Source: a virus
Virus record (IMG/VR): IMGVR_UViG_3300008110_000048
Location: 124,001-188,000 of that record
Direction: 5' to 3' (one strand)
Length of the DNA: 64,000 nt
A program made the position numbers and the translations under genes. Each line of letters begins with the position of its first letter. Position 1 is the first letter of the stretch. Of the stretch, positions 11,301 through 19,067 are shown in pieces. The notes below the pieces were generated by a model, which saw only the letters and a program-made list of their open reading frames with translations, was not told the DNA's origin and searched no databases.

Positions 11301-13515
11301 CTAAAGTATCTATGATATTGCCTGATTGAAAAACAGAATTCCATATACTTCTTTTAATGAAGTTTAAGCTAACATTATCATTTTCATCATTAAAAACTGG
11401 ATCATTTAAAATGTATGATCCCTCTGTTGGATATTGCGAGAAGTAATCTGCATCGTAAGGCATCTCATCTGGACTAAGGTATTTTAGTAGCCATTCCTTT
11501 TCTTCAGCGCTTAATTTAATTAAGTTGCTGGAAATAAAGGATTGCATCTTATACCTATAGATACCAGCCCTGTAGTCAGATTGACTAACTCCAGCGGTCA
11601 TAATGTCTACTGCTTGACGAACAAATGTTGCCGTAGAAGAAGCAAATGTTGGCTCCAAAGAAAGAGACTTAACTTGGTTTATATCTTTAATTGCTGGCGT
11701 ATTAGGAGAAATCTCGATTCCAAATTTTGCTAATAAGCCATTCCATAGGCCATAACTTTGTTGATCTAGAATTTTTTCTTGTTCACTTCTAAAAGAAGTA
11801 GTGTCTGGCAAGAACATTTTTGTCTGAGTTTCAGCTGGAGTATAAAAAGTTAAGTTACTTCCATCTCTCCACTGAGAAACTATATTTGTATACAAAACAT
11901 CATTCTCATAAGTATTAAGTAATTCAACTGTATCATCAGTCAAAGAAGAGTCAACAATTGCCGATTCGCTTGTCACTGAAGAACCATAAGGGCTAGTCTG
12001 ATATATGTAATCCCCACTGCGAATCAAGCCAGTATTATCTTCGCTCTCTTCAGAATTTCTATTATCTGAAGTCTTCAACAAGAAAGACTCATTGGCATAC
12101 TTGTGCATTGCGCCAGCAGCCTTGCCCATATACTGCCTATATTTACCCCAGTGAATGGCTTGGTTAAAATCTTTAACCATAGGTAGAAATGGCTTATGAT
12201 TGTAGCTAAGTAACTCAAGATCAACCATTAAAGAAAAAGGATAATTAGGCACTGTTGAAATAGACATAGAAGATAGGGCTACAGCGGTAATTCCATGAAC
12301 AGAATTTATATAATCATTTTTTATCGGGAGTATAGGTGAATATTTAAAAGCTGCAATTAGACCTCGCAAAGAAGAAAGAAACTTATCTATTTTTTCTTCT
12401 GAATCACCACTACTCTTAAAGTCTATTTTAAAATTTTCTTTCAAATTTATTGACGAGGCATCACTTATGTGCATGCCCCATATTTCTTGATAGTTTGGAA
12501 AAAATAGTCTTAGAGAAATTGAAGTCTCTTTATATCCTGCATTATATTTGGGTGTATTTCTTTGCCTGATTGCTCCACCAGTAAGTGATCCAGTTTTGAA
12601 AGCCGAATTAACTGTAACAGAAATAGGCGGAACATAAAAGTTTGCTGCGCCTAAACGAAGATGAAATATATCGGGCTTTTTAGGAGGTATATTTGCTCTA
12701 AATGGAAAATCTTCTATAGCCTTACGAATTCTTGCCGAAGTATTCCCACCATTAATTCTGAACGCCATTGTGAATATTGGTTCACCATTTGGCGCTACAC
12801 CAAAAGCTTTCTCTAACTCTTCAATCGCGTCTTCTTCTCTATTGAGAGTATCTTCTCTTCCCCCACCTTTACCGGCATTAGAATAGTCGCCAGTGACAGC
12901 TAGTGCATCGAAAACGAAAGTCATTAACCCTGGAAGGTAATGATTAATAATAGAAAAAGATATTGGATCTGCTTGCAGACTGTAAACTACTTGACTCAAA
13001 AGAGTTAACCATTGGGTATCTACAGCTGGATCTACATGGTAATCCAATGACTTTTGGGTCATGTAAACATTTTGAAGCCTTTTTTTGCCAAATTCACTTA
13101 TTTCATAAGCAAATGATGCAAGATACAGTAGCCCTGTTGACTCTAGCCTCTTATATAAATTAATTAAGAGAGCGCCATCGTCAACAAGAGAAGATAATGT
13201 TCCGCCAGAAGTAAATACCCTACTGGTTGCTTCAATTCTTTTTTGATAATTGTCTGTATCGGATTTAAAATCCTCTGCTCCACCTGGATCATCAAAATTT
13301 TTTAAATCTGGAATAACATCTGGTCTTGTTATCGAGAAGAACCTTTCGATTGCCTCAAGTGGATTACCTGTAATGTCATCAATACTGCCAGTCAAGCCAA
13401 GCGGGCCAATCATCATCATATTCATAAAAGCCTTTTGGCTATAGTCATATGACAATGGATCAGAAGAGTTTAGATTCTGTTCTCCTTCATTTTCTGACTG
13501 CTCAACATTAGACAT
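2395..13515 (-). CDS. Giant fused baseplate hub protein (3706 aa) with SNase-like domain
   Basis: This is the largest gene in the window. Residues about 250-450 and 830-1000 look like two diverged copies of one beta-rich module, each ending in a VPNYPF- or IPNYPH-like motif and a hydrophobic strand. Residues about 1330-1500 resemble gp27/gpD-type hub domains (KPGVRVHLRVGYG, then VFNGVITNVEQG and VTAQSDAIEL). Near 3090-3150 another hub-like stretch occurs (DLVYLSDVYERMYG, VVHHFTPEMGY). Gly/Ala-rich hydrophobic segments lie near 1710-1750 and 3248-3292. Residues about 3409-3560 match the staphylococcal nuclease pattern: DGDT (D3421), VRFDGINSGE (R3437, E3445) and KRTLGTVW (R3536), but the position equivalent to D40 is N3442. 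Flanking tail genes support a baseplate hub role. Nuclease activity is uncertain. Confidence 0.8.
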   Translation of the reverse strand: MSNVEQSENEGEQNLNSSDPLSYDYSQKAFMNMMMIGPLGLTGSIDDITGNPLEAIERFFSITRPDVIPDLKNFDDPGGAEDFKSDTDNYQKRIEATSRVFTSGGTLSSLVDDGALLINLYKRLESTGLLYLASFAYEISEFGKKRLQNVYMTQKSLDYHVDPAVDTQWLTLLSQVVYSLQADPISFSIINHYLPGLMTFVFDALAVTGDYSNAGKGGGREDTLNREEDAIEELEKAFGVAPNGEPIFTMAFRINGGNTSARIRKAIEDFPFRANIPPKKPDIFHLRLGAANFYVPPISVTVNSAFKTGSLTGGAIRQRNTPKYNAGYKETSISLRLFFPNYQEIWGMHISDASSINLKENFKIDFKSSGDSEEKIDKFLSSLRGLIAAFKYSPILPIKNDYINSVHGITAVALSSMSISTVPNYPFSLMVDLELLSYNHKPFLPMVKDFNQAIHWGKYRQYMGKAAGAMHKYANESFLLKTSDNRNSEESEDNTGLIRSGDYIYQTSPYGSSVTSESAIVDSSLTDDTVELLNTYENDVLYTNIVSQWRDGSNLTFYTPAETQTKMFLPDTTSFRSEQEKILDQQSYGLWNGLLAKFGIEISPNTPAIKDINQVKSLSLEPTFASSTATFVRQAVDIMTAGVSQSDYRAGIYRYKMQSFISSNLIKLSAEEKEWLLKYLSPDEMPYDADYFSQYPTEGSYILNDPVFNDENDNVSLNFIKRSIWNSVFQSGNIIDTLVIEEVERRKVLGVEIAVPDEEKVRQQVTDAFMLSLYNRFFSDGYVQNLMEAKRLREGDYHFQEWEVPMNRVDLDPKKAIVNGVSISLGNNLAKLQVQMQDEPTYQYIGGKDSYVNISMTVFGERELYKIRAIFDHINSLARLEHSTGVIGFLGMKNIITALCGIKYVIPLNFKVDTIPNYPHVYNVQLSLVDFDIFQQQREKLSSKQQSDFIEHFGSKRNPFLRIKQLWGAFNAYPDMPLEVRDKNDEVVGNLDPDFYFRSFEMFDKDVINNFIYQPDITKEFKFDYSDDWAKLGDARAIEIRKNQVKNRITDFLRRYAYRDVGSEPFAAAQRASNNQTLINEIISYVNSSGISVHNFVSLFQEVIQTQTSEFETSEKQGLLTDYIFIAAQSTEDSPVFEEIVGAGYSVGNLKYTSAETLNLIKEVLSDSHLANETEVSFNPDEVDFHKVIYMIPATNPQESGSESEVPAMMQSALGTHFGYINKDNGRFYLTVDGSNVHIDDNGNKRLAENHIEDTQTPDRGCTNTLTGVEGVQSLDKYQKAYDGSFGGHIQKMMNDVQYRDISGRMIRAFPTYMLWLIDEGGFFAGVKLFDNFYGMQSIVDFSVVSSEDLLGDTLIFRVSNMYSKLTTRPSTEIFNSRDNQPSDAPIDFTQGIESILDRTLNIAKNIVSGMRNDYVIDINNIRLKPGVRVHLRVGYGANPNSLQTVFNGVITNVEQGEIVTVTAQSDAIELGAIVNSTNKKGDTGKIDGGIDTGMYLSEPRDLMVRLLSMGASRFREAFARATNGTVFSENRFGIRHFGSTLYEPLSESERARADGIRNVVASVYSNLGQGDVGGAANAASFKLATNVFTNNPVSTFFGDGRIMTSMGQLMSNFCAEVDLEIFKRNIYPGNGTGFAQFLGGDIDDGWLTASSLVEQDDKKLKGQGYLERGVDRSWNRLIVEAQNESVSARTAIGTMTAGNKLVAAEGRANATKNILMGGLAGSIGLIPGVSFAAGAGISGGGLFGILRGRGGTNFFRLMGIIAPNADDDLPGFDEVSFRAQTYMRTVWDLFQVCARLLPNYIVAIRPFEDRSTIFYGKPHWLYTSGVVPVTTGFPSTERGSELSLPGYPKYRSPDEDIENIMNNINKSSNTLADYEAFKRSNELSDTMASLASDQLNSEGVYKPTAFLKEKIINFNSPLAATFSETQQDGSTKIVAKLPTVVGLTRVGFHLPVGDPTTTIAQAGDNHAQLDNLPPRFRYPFYTINETVILDTTSYTVRDGGVFENAASHFKDIGKSGRKFLANEGEVPMDAEEFEGFVNEAMAEDRRSFGGATFMANMFTLLQYESKFILNNELTLVPSSGILELDRPLGFSTFIDNMVDVDGLSFIGGATSTYVRMPLPSVYANRPSISLDQAALSQYSVTSSEAQRNADDYSFEYELANQISYEEWGSPGDLPASQQTAAEAEQFYIAMRWPYNPGSDDINVSDEAIQKFKEKYNFTDLYGTAQDYKNRKVLVVSPRTNRAVVCAPAYFLWGEDDDDTAAVVSPDAAWYLGNFVSKDLSFKLSADEEETSILDQLPSWINTTLSAVQAVGDFKNNLIGYAGKVLSFTSGAGIIGSKIANRLGVSIFGNEDELNYENESGLSINPQPVECLFAFVPDDVPVGVVSSSAAPIKKFKAKDGPSMADSMILGFGNYTMTEDGQLAELTARKANAQDLRNELGGGISSRFVIYDKDLVDPPNIFSEWVPVNAEISSSRFDFGGNALAVPDGRDKPFSGYFNTLLEISSFSDVSNIDQSVLDGEVADMIGDSSLSRQYLYSILDEELSTTGDVDSAKGRAAFLSVYDPLDSVGVEARSYYDENFDPNVSVIAGDGRNLSEANDIWDQFRFGYHTYDSVKGIFAKVYGMDPESIDPFPEEFSRILGSSIEDSFKNFEDSNIPIAGLADTENTAVDELAILLGADYFNIPNNPQLGGQGVPITNAIERRKAVEFIRKNYIDLIAAENESDAGIIQYFNSTIADALNGIRENFFDSPVINTILEYALDNSKKPEEAIALNEKIKTPKQLFLLMVGLFRQKLWNSAYGRAWLVLKPNRKRGLITSGGGGSDGQWSFKPIDRIFEAFINPYSQYAKDDNKFLQLLVSTKSEGTGATTFISGTLEDIGNFYDRNIGPIMTAIGDGLSGLLGMFKLSMMQMGYAISEVGNFSKQAHILNKVLNDSIYYSLGREGTLLRAVDNPFTREYGEPVLEIRQPFQRIHYLSSFSHIISNQIQENLNGVSTVVTAVSDGKYPITVALDKGAPAERQTEKTVETGLYYDNFVGSGFLGVLHPIMHPMETIRGIAKNVQGTPDELSAKRIALAHLKESIKDIYGGELIVIGNADIRPHDLVYLSDVYERMYGIFEVEQVVHHFTPEMGYITSITPNALVTVNDPARWFLTSWINSWFTVQNLRNDTRFYMDNIMASNTGINVGGNISIDGLSDALGPQMIGGLQFTHGSTALVKDVMANQTATTLPKRAETVIQQYGSSASRTVFQGMTTALTGGVGVAAAAAGAGATGAAGFGIALSVPIVGQLAWKGWKWIRDNVLDQHGCYVQYLNKNGQPMDAGLSYNQGMVVGKHHSKVLLPGLLGARTKVRTPEGNVFVRSDDLLKSLGWQEKQITDLVRYIDYENALVHARVLQLSGLGPDRTDLQPSLFSVIAKITKFKDGDTFDVEDVISGATFTVRFDGINSGETNTFTVTSNDGDLGVSYSDSSTPSTTMTSITTPGGKAKIFVQSKLENRLVVLRIRISNAASSSVISESDFEAGAEQNTVANYTKDVTDSKRTLGTVWYYQPESIVQSAKDFVESCFIGNQTGAGAEQKIKDSFFNSIYQDSPLFVKKESILSALSVLGLVYTAPISVLLDTSVRYGLTNQQTNKLYNDLVQYKVLEATYNKTREWPTIFWDEYYEDGHAVTLNWELVTNNLATVYAKQLQIEGDAVISAEESALIPRRIGS

Positions 13516-13523
13516 AATTCACC

Positions 13524-13970
13524 TTAGACAAACGCCATATTATTTTTAATAATTTTAGATAATCTTTCACTTGAAGAATCCTTCATCGTAGAAGAACTAT
13601 AGTTATCTATTATACTACTTTTTGTTTCTTTTGTAAAAGAATTAAAGTTAAAATTGCCACCTAATTTTGTATTAATATTTTTAGAATATCTAGCTTTCTG
13701 ATGCCTTTTTCCGCTATATCCACTTTCATTCATGATGATATGAGCTGGAGAAGAATTTTCTAAACCTTCAAAAGAACCTCGGACCTTATCTGACTGACCT
13801 GTTGCCTGAATTTTTTGACGAGACTCAGACACTACATTTTTAGAAGGACTTTTACTAGAAGATATCTTTGCAGCATACTTGTTTGCTGTAATGCTTCTGT
13901 GAGATGTGTCTTTTGGCTGTTTTGCAGCGGAGGCTAAAGTTTTATTTTGATCTTTAACACTTAATATCAT
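13524..13970 (-). CDS. Hypothetical Ser/Lys-rich protein
   Basis: I do not recognise this 148-residue product. It is hydrophilic, rich in Ser, Lys and Asn, and has no predicted membrane segment or clear motif, so much of it may be disordered. It sits in a tight run between the 1694-residue gene (10-base gap) and the giant hub gene (8-base gap), so it is probably co-translated with tail genes. It may be a small baseplate or tail accessory protein or an assembly factor. Confidence 0.75.
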   Translation of the reverse strand: MILSVKDQNKTLASAAKQPKDTSHRSITANKYAAKISSSKSPSKNVVSESRQKIQATGQSDKVRGSFEGLENSSPAHIIMNESGYSGKRHQKARYSKNINTKLGGNFNFNSFTKETKSSIIDNYSSSTMKDSSSERLSKIIKNNMAFV

Positions 13971-13980
13971 TTAATTAACC

Positions 13981-16900
13981 TTAAAATGAACTAGCGAGCT
14001 GCTGATATGGATCAGACGTTACACTGGGAATCCTGTTATACATAGTACTGTTAACTGATCCATTAGTAACTCCTGAAGCTGCTTGCTGAAATCTTTCTAC
14101 CTCTTCCCTGGAACCATATAGAGAAACTTTATAACTCATTCCAGAAGAATAGCCCCCTCCGGCAACTTGGGGCATGGATATATTTGGGGTAGGATACCCT
14201 TCTTCGTACGCTGATCCACCTGGAAGCAATGGTGGACCAGCTGCATCTTCTGCTGTTCTATCTTTTTTGTTCTGATATAAAAAGCTTCCAGCTATTAACA
14301 AGCCAGCTCCAATGGCAGCTTTTTTGACAGATGGCTTAGAGAACTGTTCAGTTAAATAATCCATGTCTAAACGTTTAAATTTTGATGGATTTACATTTGA
14401 AGGAGATTGATCCCCCAGCTCTCTTAAAACATCTCGCACTATACCAGTTGGTCTATCTTTAGGGCCGACTACTTTATCTGCAGATATTTGCCCGTTCAAA
14501 AAGTCATCTACTGCTGGATCTAAAATCTGCGTTTCGTACAAGGCTCTAGACCTTATCGCATTTGCTATGGTTGCAATATTTTGATCTGTAGTATCCATTA
14601 CCCCTTCATTGAGGGCTGCCCTTAATTGGGTAGCATCAATGTTGATGCCACTAGCAGAAAAAACGCTAGTAATATCACCATATTGTGATAAATCCAAAAG
14701 AGTACCTCCAACAATATCTCCTAGTAGTAGATCTCTCATTGAAGAAGTGGTGGCAAAAAAATTGTCCACCATAGACTGAACCTGTAAGTTAGAAGTAGCT
14801 TTCATATAAGCTGCTTTTTGCCTTTTAGCTATATTTACTCTAGCAAAGAAGTTTGCAAATTCTTCATTAGAATTTTCGGTTAGATCCTGTAGTCCTTCAA
14901 AAACATATGGGCTCATCCCCCTATCTAAAGCCTCTAATTGAAGCGCATTAAGTAAATTAAATCCGGTCAACGGCCTTTGCGATCTAACCTCATTAATGCC
15001 ACTAAGTAAATTATCACCCAATTCAGTTTTTAGTATTTCCGCTCTTAGCCTAGCGCCTTCAAAACCTATCGACAATTCTTCTCTTCTAGCAGCACTGATA
15101 AAATTACCCTCTTCTATCCCAGAGTTAAGAATTTTTTGAGCCTCTCTATATGCGGTAGTTGAATCATTTAACTCTTTAAAAATTTCTTTATTTGCATCCA
15201 ATATAGCCCTTGCTGACTCTCTAGCCTCCGTAGCATTTTTGCCCATGCCAGCAGTTAAAGTATCTCTTAGTTCATTTAGGTTATCGGAAAATCTTTTCCT
15301 TGTTGCGTTTAAATAGTCAAATGCTTCTTTTGCCACAGAAATTGTCTCAGATAAGTTTCCCCTTCCAATAATACCAGTTTGCGTCAACGCATCTATTAAC
15401 TGGCGCTTACCAGGTGCGTCTCCCTTATTGAAAAGCGCTTTTATGGTACTTAGATCTTCTTCTATTCCTATACCTTCTGCAATCCTTTCTTCAGCACCAG
15501 CTATGTAAGACTCTGCAAAGGATCTTAAGTCTTCTGTATTAAGTTTGCCAAAATCTATTAAGGCCTTATCAAGAGTAAAGGTTTTTCCTTCTCTATTTTG
15601 CAGGTAACCAAACATTTTTCCATATCTACTAACGCTGTCTGCCCCATGCTCTTCTAGGTCAAAGTTATTTCCATACATTCTCTTAAAAATATCCATACCA
15701 TATCGTAGGTCTGCTGCTGTTTCGGCTTCAGCTTTTAACGTTAGTCTTCCAGAGGTAAATGTCTGAGTCATGTCAACAGCAGTTTCTGATGCGGGGAGAC
15801 CAATAACATAACCCTTACTGCGCAAAGCGTCGTTTATTGCTTGATTGGATCCAAATGCTTTTTCGAATTGATTCAAGCCATCTGCAATTACGGTGGCTCT
15901 GTTGACGTGTCTACCAAGATTATTTCCATTTTCAGTGGCTGCTTTTTCCATTGCTTCCAAATAATATTTGTTCATTGCAATAGCTCTTTTGTCTTTATCT
16001 AAACCAAATCCATCCAGTGTTTTATAAAAGTCTTTTGAAGCTTTAGATAAATTTGTTTGAGCCTCTTCCAGCGCAGCTACTTGTGAAGGATCGTCGTACA
16101 ATGAACCAGGTATAGCTCTACCAGCATATGCTGGTTCTTTTAGTTGCTCAATTTGATTCCTAATGGCCCCTAGTTGAGTTTTTTGCTGATCTGTCATCAA
16201 ATGCTCTAAGGCTGTAAAGACGTCATTTTCAAGATTTAGAGTCATTACTTCAGTTTTTAACTTTTGAAAACCTAAAGAAGCTAAACCTGGATCAACTCCA
16301 GCAAAATCAACAAGCCTTGATCCTGCAAAAAAATTGACTGTACTTTCGCCTTGCTTTAATACGCCGAGAGCTTCAAAATATGATCTATTAAAAGTTCTAG
16401 CTTTGCCACCATACAGTCTATCTCTAACATCTATTATTGTTTCTTCCAACTGATCTAATATACCTGACTCATCAATTCGAGTCATGTCTTCAGCTGTAAG
16501 TTTGCCTGTTAAATTTTCTTTTAATATATTCAATCGCTGTAATGCCGGAGAGCCACCAGAACCCTGAAGGTATGCCAACTTTTCTTCTTCGTCTAAAATC
16601 ATTTGATCCAATGTCTTAAGGAAGTCTTTATTATGACCAAATAATTCTCTATAGCTTTCTACGTCTCTAAATTCAACAAATCCTACCATTTCTCCTGCGC
16701 CCGTAGGCTGACGAGCCATTGCCATGGCCAAACGCCTTTTACCGTTAGACATATATGTACCAAGTACTGGTAGACCCTTGTCGTCAAGGTCGAACCCACC
16801 AAGTGCATGGTGAAATCTTATTACGTCTCTTTCGGTCATCAATAAATTGTGATTAGAAAATCTTACCCTAGTAGTATTTATACTAAATCCTTCATCCATG

Positions 16901-19065
16901 GCTATATTAGAATCGGCCATATCTAGGAACATTCTTCCACCAGAAATTCCAACCTGAGTTGACTCTGCATTTAAGGCAAATCTGTAAACATCGGGCATTA
17001 CTGGTAGGGGAATTCCTTTCTTTAGTTTAAAAAATTCTTTCTGAGCAAAGTCTAAAATTCTATTCATGGCCCTAGGATGCTGATCCAACGGAACTCCACT
17101 CTTGTGTATTGCCAATATTTCTTGAGCCAACGTCCTGTGCATAAGCTGTGAATATTGTTGAGTTTCTAATAGATCGCTAGACATTTCATTAGCAGCTCTT
17201 TGCAAAGACTGGAAGAAGGTGCTACTTTCGTCAATTCTATTTGCCTTCAACATTGCGTTTAATTCTTTTTGTACTTGCTGTGAATATTCTCTGCCCAACT
17301 TTTGCGATTGCGTTGAACCGAATACTGCAGAGTGAAATGCATCAAGCATCGGGTCTGCGTAGACTGCACCCTTGGACTCCCCAGTTCCGCTTATATTTAG
17401 TATATCTCTAACTCCAGATATTCTTGTTTCCCTCTTTGTTGTGGCTTTAGGTGCAACAATTGAATACTTGGTATACCTTCCGGTAAATTCAACATCCATT
17501 GCTGCGCCTTTTAGGGAAAATATTCTTGCAGGCCTAGTTGCATCACCCTGATCAAATACGACGTTGCCACGAACAGTTATTTGAGATAAACCTTTTGATT
17601 CATCTAATTGGCTCATCGATTTTTGAATTTCTCTTTTCTTTAAAAGAATATCTTCTTTTTCTAGTCTATCTTTAGCTTGTGCGTAACGCTTATCTAGCTC
17701 ATCTAATTCAGCTTGATAGCCTCTTTGAATAGCTTTAGTATACGGAGTATTGATCAACATTGAGCCATCTGATCCTTTTTCAATTTCATCCAGAAGAATA
17801 TCAATTATACTGAATTTTTGATCTATTGCTTTAAGAGCAGCTTCGCTGCCTCCTGCTTTTTTCTCAAGAGTTTCTTTTAACGAGCCTAATTTTTTCTTTA
17901 GAACATCTGTACCATATTTGCCTACCGTAATATCAACATCTCCACTGTCTATCGCATCTTGCATTGCGATCTTGAGGTAGCTTGTAACGTCTGCATATAT
18001 TTGACTTTCTTTTCCAGCCAACTTTTTTGAAGGACCGCTTTGGCCTTGGATAACTTCATCTAATATTGTTTTGTAAAACTCTTTAGATCTATCAGTTCCT
18101 TTGATCATCCAGGAATCTTTTATTCTTTGTGCAGCATCTGCGGCTTTTTCGGCATTTTTCATTGTAGAAACATTTTTTAATGTATCTACATCTAGAGCCA
18201 ATCCTAATGCTTCATAAACCGGATCAGTATTAAGAATTGAGTCAGCAAATGACATCCCTGGCTTACCTACTTCATCAAGGACCCTTCTCATTGCGTCGCC
18301 AGCAATAGAAATTTCTCTTGGTGACAACACTCCGCGCAATCTCTTGTCCAACTTTTGAATCAAGGAGGCGAGTTTTTTGTTACCAGATCTCATTGCTTCT
18401 TCTAAAACATCTGGGTCTATGATGGAAACATTCGCTGATTGCATTACCTCTAAAGTTTGCTCCAGATTTAAAACCTGTCTTTTTCCTGCAATTGTTGCAA
18501 CAAGATTCATTGCTACACCCCCCTCATCAGTAGGCAGGAGTAGACCATATCCTTTTTCTTTTTGCGTTTTAAAGAAAGCCTTTAGCGCCTCATTGCCCTG
18601 CTGGGAATCCATTTGCCCTTTATGAATAGCAATGTTCATTTCTAAACCTTCTATTCCAAATAGATTTTGTGCAATAGCATTTCTTTCTATATCCTTCAAA
18701 ACTTCCGCATAGCCTCTATAAACAACTGGAACATCTTGTTTAGATATTCTATAAACTTCTGTTATCTGTAGAGAAGAAAAATACTGAATAGCATCATCAA
18801 CGGTATCAAAAACTTTTCTGCCAATTGCAGGATCCGGATCATCATAAGCTGATCTATACTTTAAAATATTATCAGAAGGATCAACAAATGGTTCTATTAG
18901 CTTTTTCTGTCCAGTAGGAATTTTACCTAAAATTCTTCTGGCGGCTCTAACTTGTTTTTCTGGAGAAAGAGGAGACAAATAGGAGGCTAAATAATCGTTA
19001 ATAGATTCATATTCCGGAATCTGTTCTCGTCTCCCTTGTAAAAAGGATGCTATTTTTCCCATCAT
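13981..19065 (-). CDS. Giant virion protein (1694 aa), function unknown; tape-measure or internal/ejected protein candidate
   Basis: The protein is mostly helical in appearance, with charged coiled-coil-like stretches (for example a Glu/Lys-rich run near residues 450-490). A single hydrophobic segment, KAAIGAGLLIAGSFLYQ, lies near residue 1580, about 110 residues from the C-terminus, followed by basic residues. Residues 756-770 contain GGFDLDDKGLPVLG. This faintly resembles the DxDGD loop of double-psi beta-barrel RNA polymerases, but the third catalytic Asp position is Lys (D759, D761, K763), so I treat it as a lead only. The ATG lies two bases past the stop of the 2231-residue gene, indicating coupled translation. 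Position between the chaperone genes and the hub suits a tape measure or an ejected inner protein. Confidence 0.7.
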   Translation of the reverse strand: MMGKIASFLQGRREQIPEYESINDYLASYLSPLSPEKQVRAARRILGKIPTGQKKLIEPFVDPSDNILKYRSAYDDPDPAIGRKVFDTVDDAIQYFSSLQITEVYRISKQDVPVVYRGYAEVLKDIERNAIAQNLFGIEGLEMNIAIHKGQMDSQQGNEALKAFFKTQKEKGYGLLLPTDEGGVAMNLVATIAGKRQVLNLEQTLEVMQSANVSIIDPDVLEEAMRSGNKKLASLIQKLDKRLRGVLSPREISIAGDAMRRVLDEVGKPGMSFADSILNTDPVYEALGLALDVDTLKNVSTMKNAEKAADAAQRIKDSWMIKGTDRSKEFYKTILDEVIQGQSGPSKKLAGKESQIYADVTSYLKIAMQDAIDSGDVDITVGKYGTDVLKKKLGSLKETLEKKAGGSEAALKAIDQKFSIIDILLDEIEKGSDGSMLINTPYTKAIQRGYQAELDELDKRYAQAKDRLEKEDILLKKREIQKSMSQLDESKGLSQITVRGNVVFDQGDATRPARIFSLKGAAMDVEFTGRYTKYSIVAPKATTKRETRISGVRDILNISGTGESKGAVYADPMLDAFHSAVFGSTQSQKLGREYSQQVQKELNAMLKANRIDESSTFFQSLQRAANEMSSDLLETQQYSQLMHRTLAQEILAIHKSGVPLDQHPRAMNRILDFAQKEFFKLKKGIPLPVMPDVYRFALNAESTQVGISGGRMFLDMADSNIAMDEGFSINTTRVRFSNHNLLMTERDVIRFHHALGGFDLDDKGLPVLGTYMSNGKRRLAMAMARQPTGAGEMVGFVEFRDVESYRELFGHNKDFLKTLDQMILDEEEKLAYLQGSGGSPALQRLNILKENLTGKLTAEDMTRIDESGILDQLEETIIDVRDRLYGGKARTFNRSYFEALGVLKQGESTVNFFAGSRLVDFAGVDPGLASLGFQKLKTEVMTLNLENDVFTALEHLMTDQQKTQLGAIRNQIEQLKEPAYAGRAIPGSLYDDPSQVAALEEAQTNLSKASKDFYKTLDGFGLDKDKRAIAMNKYYLEAMEKAATENGNNLGRHVNRATVIADGLNQFEKAFGSNQAINDALRSKGYVIGLPASETAVDMTQTFTSGRLTLKAEAETAADLRYGMDIFKRMYGNNFDLEEHGADSVSRYGKMFGYLQNREGKTFTLDKALIDFGKLNTEDLRSFAESYIAGAEERIAEGIGIEEDLSTIKALFNKGDAPGKRQLIDALTQTGIIGRGNLSETISVAKEAFDYLNATRKRFSDNLNELRDTLTAGMGKNATEARESARAILDANKEIFKELNDSTTAYREAQKILNSGIEEGNFISAARREELSIGFEGARLRAEILKTELGDNLLSGINEVRSQRPLTGFNLLNALQLEALDRGMSPYVFEGLQDLTENSNEEFANFFARVNIAKRQKAAYMKATSNLQVQSMVDNFFATTSSMRDLLLGDIVGGTLLDLSQYGDITSVFSASGINIDATQLRAALNEGVMDTTDQNIATIANAIRSRALYETQILDPAVDDFLNGQISADKVVGPKDRPTGIVRDVLRELGDQSPSNVNPSKFKRLDMDYLTEQFSKPSVKKAAIGAGLLIAGSFLYQNKKDRTAEDAAGPPLLPGGSAYEEGYPTPNISMPQVAGGGYSSGMSYKVSLYGSREEVERFQQAASGVTNGSVNSTMYNRIPSVTSDPYQQLASSF

Positions 19066-19067
19066 AT

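Noticed and set aside
16770-16800. Confident virion RNA polymerase call for the 1694-residue protein
   Set aside because: The DLDD stretch lacks the third Asp of DxDGD and I cannot see the first barrel with its lysines, so it is kept only as a lead.
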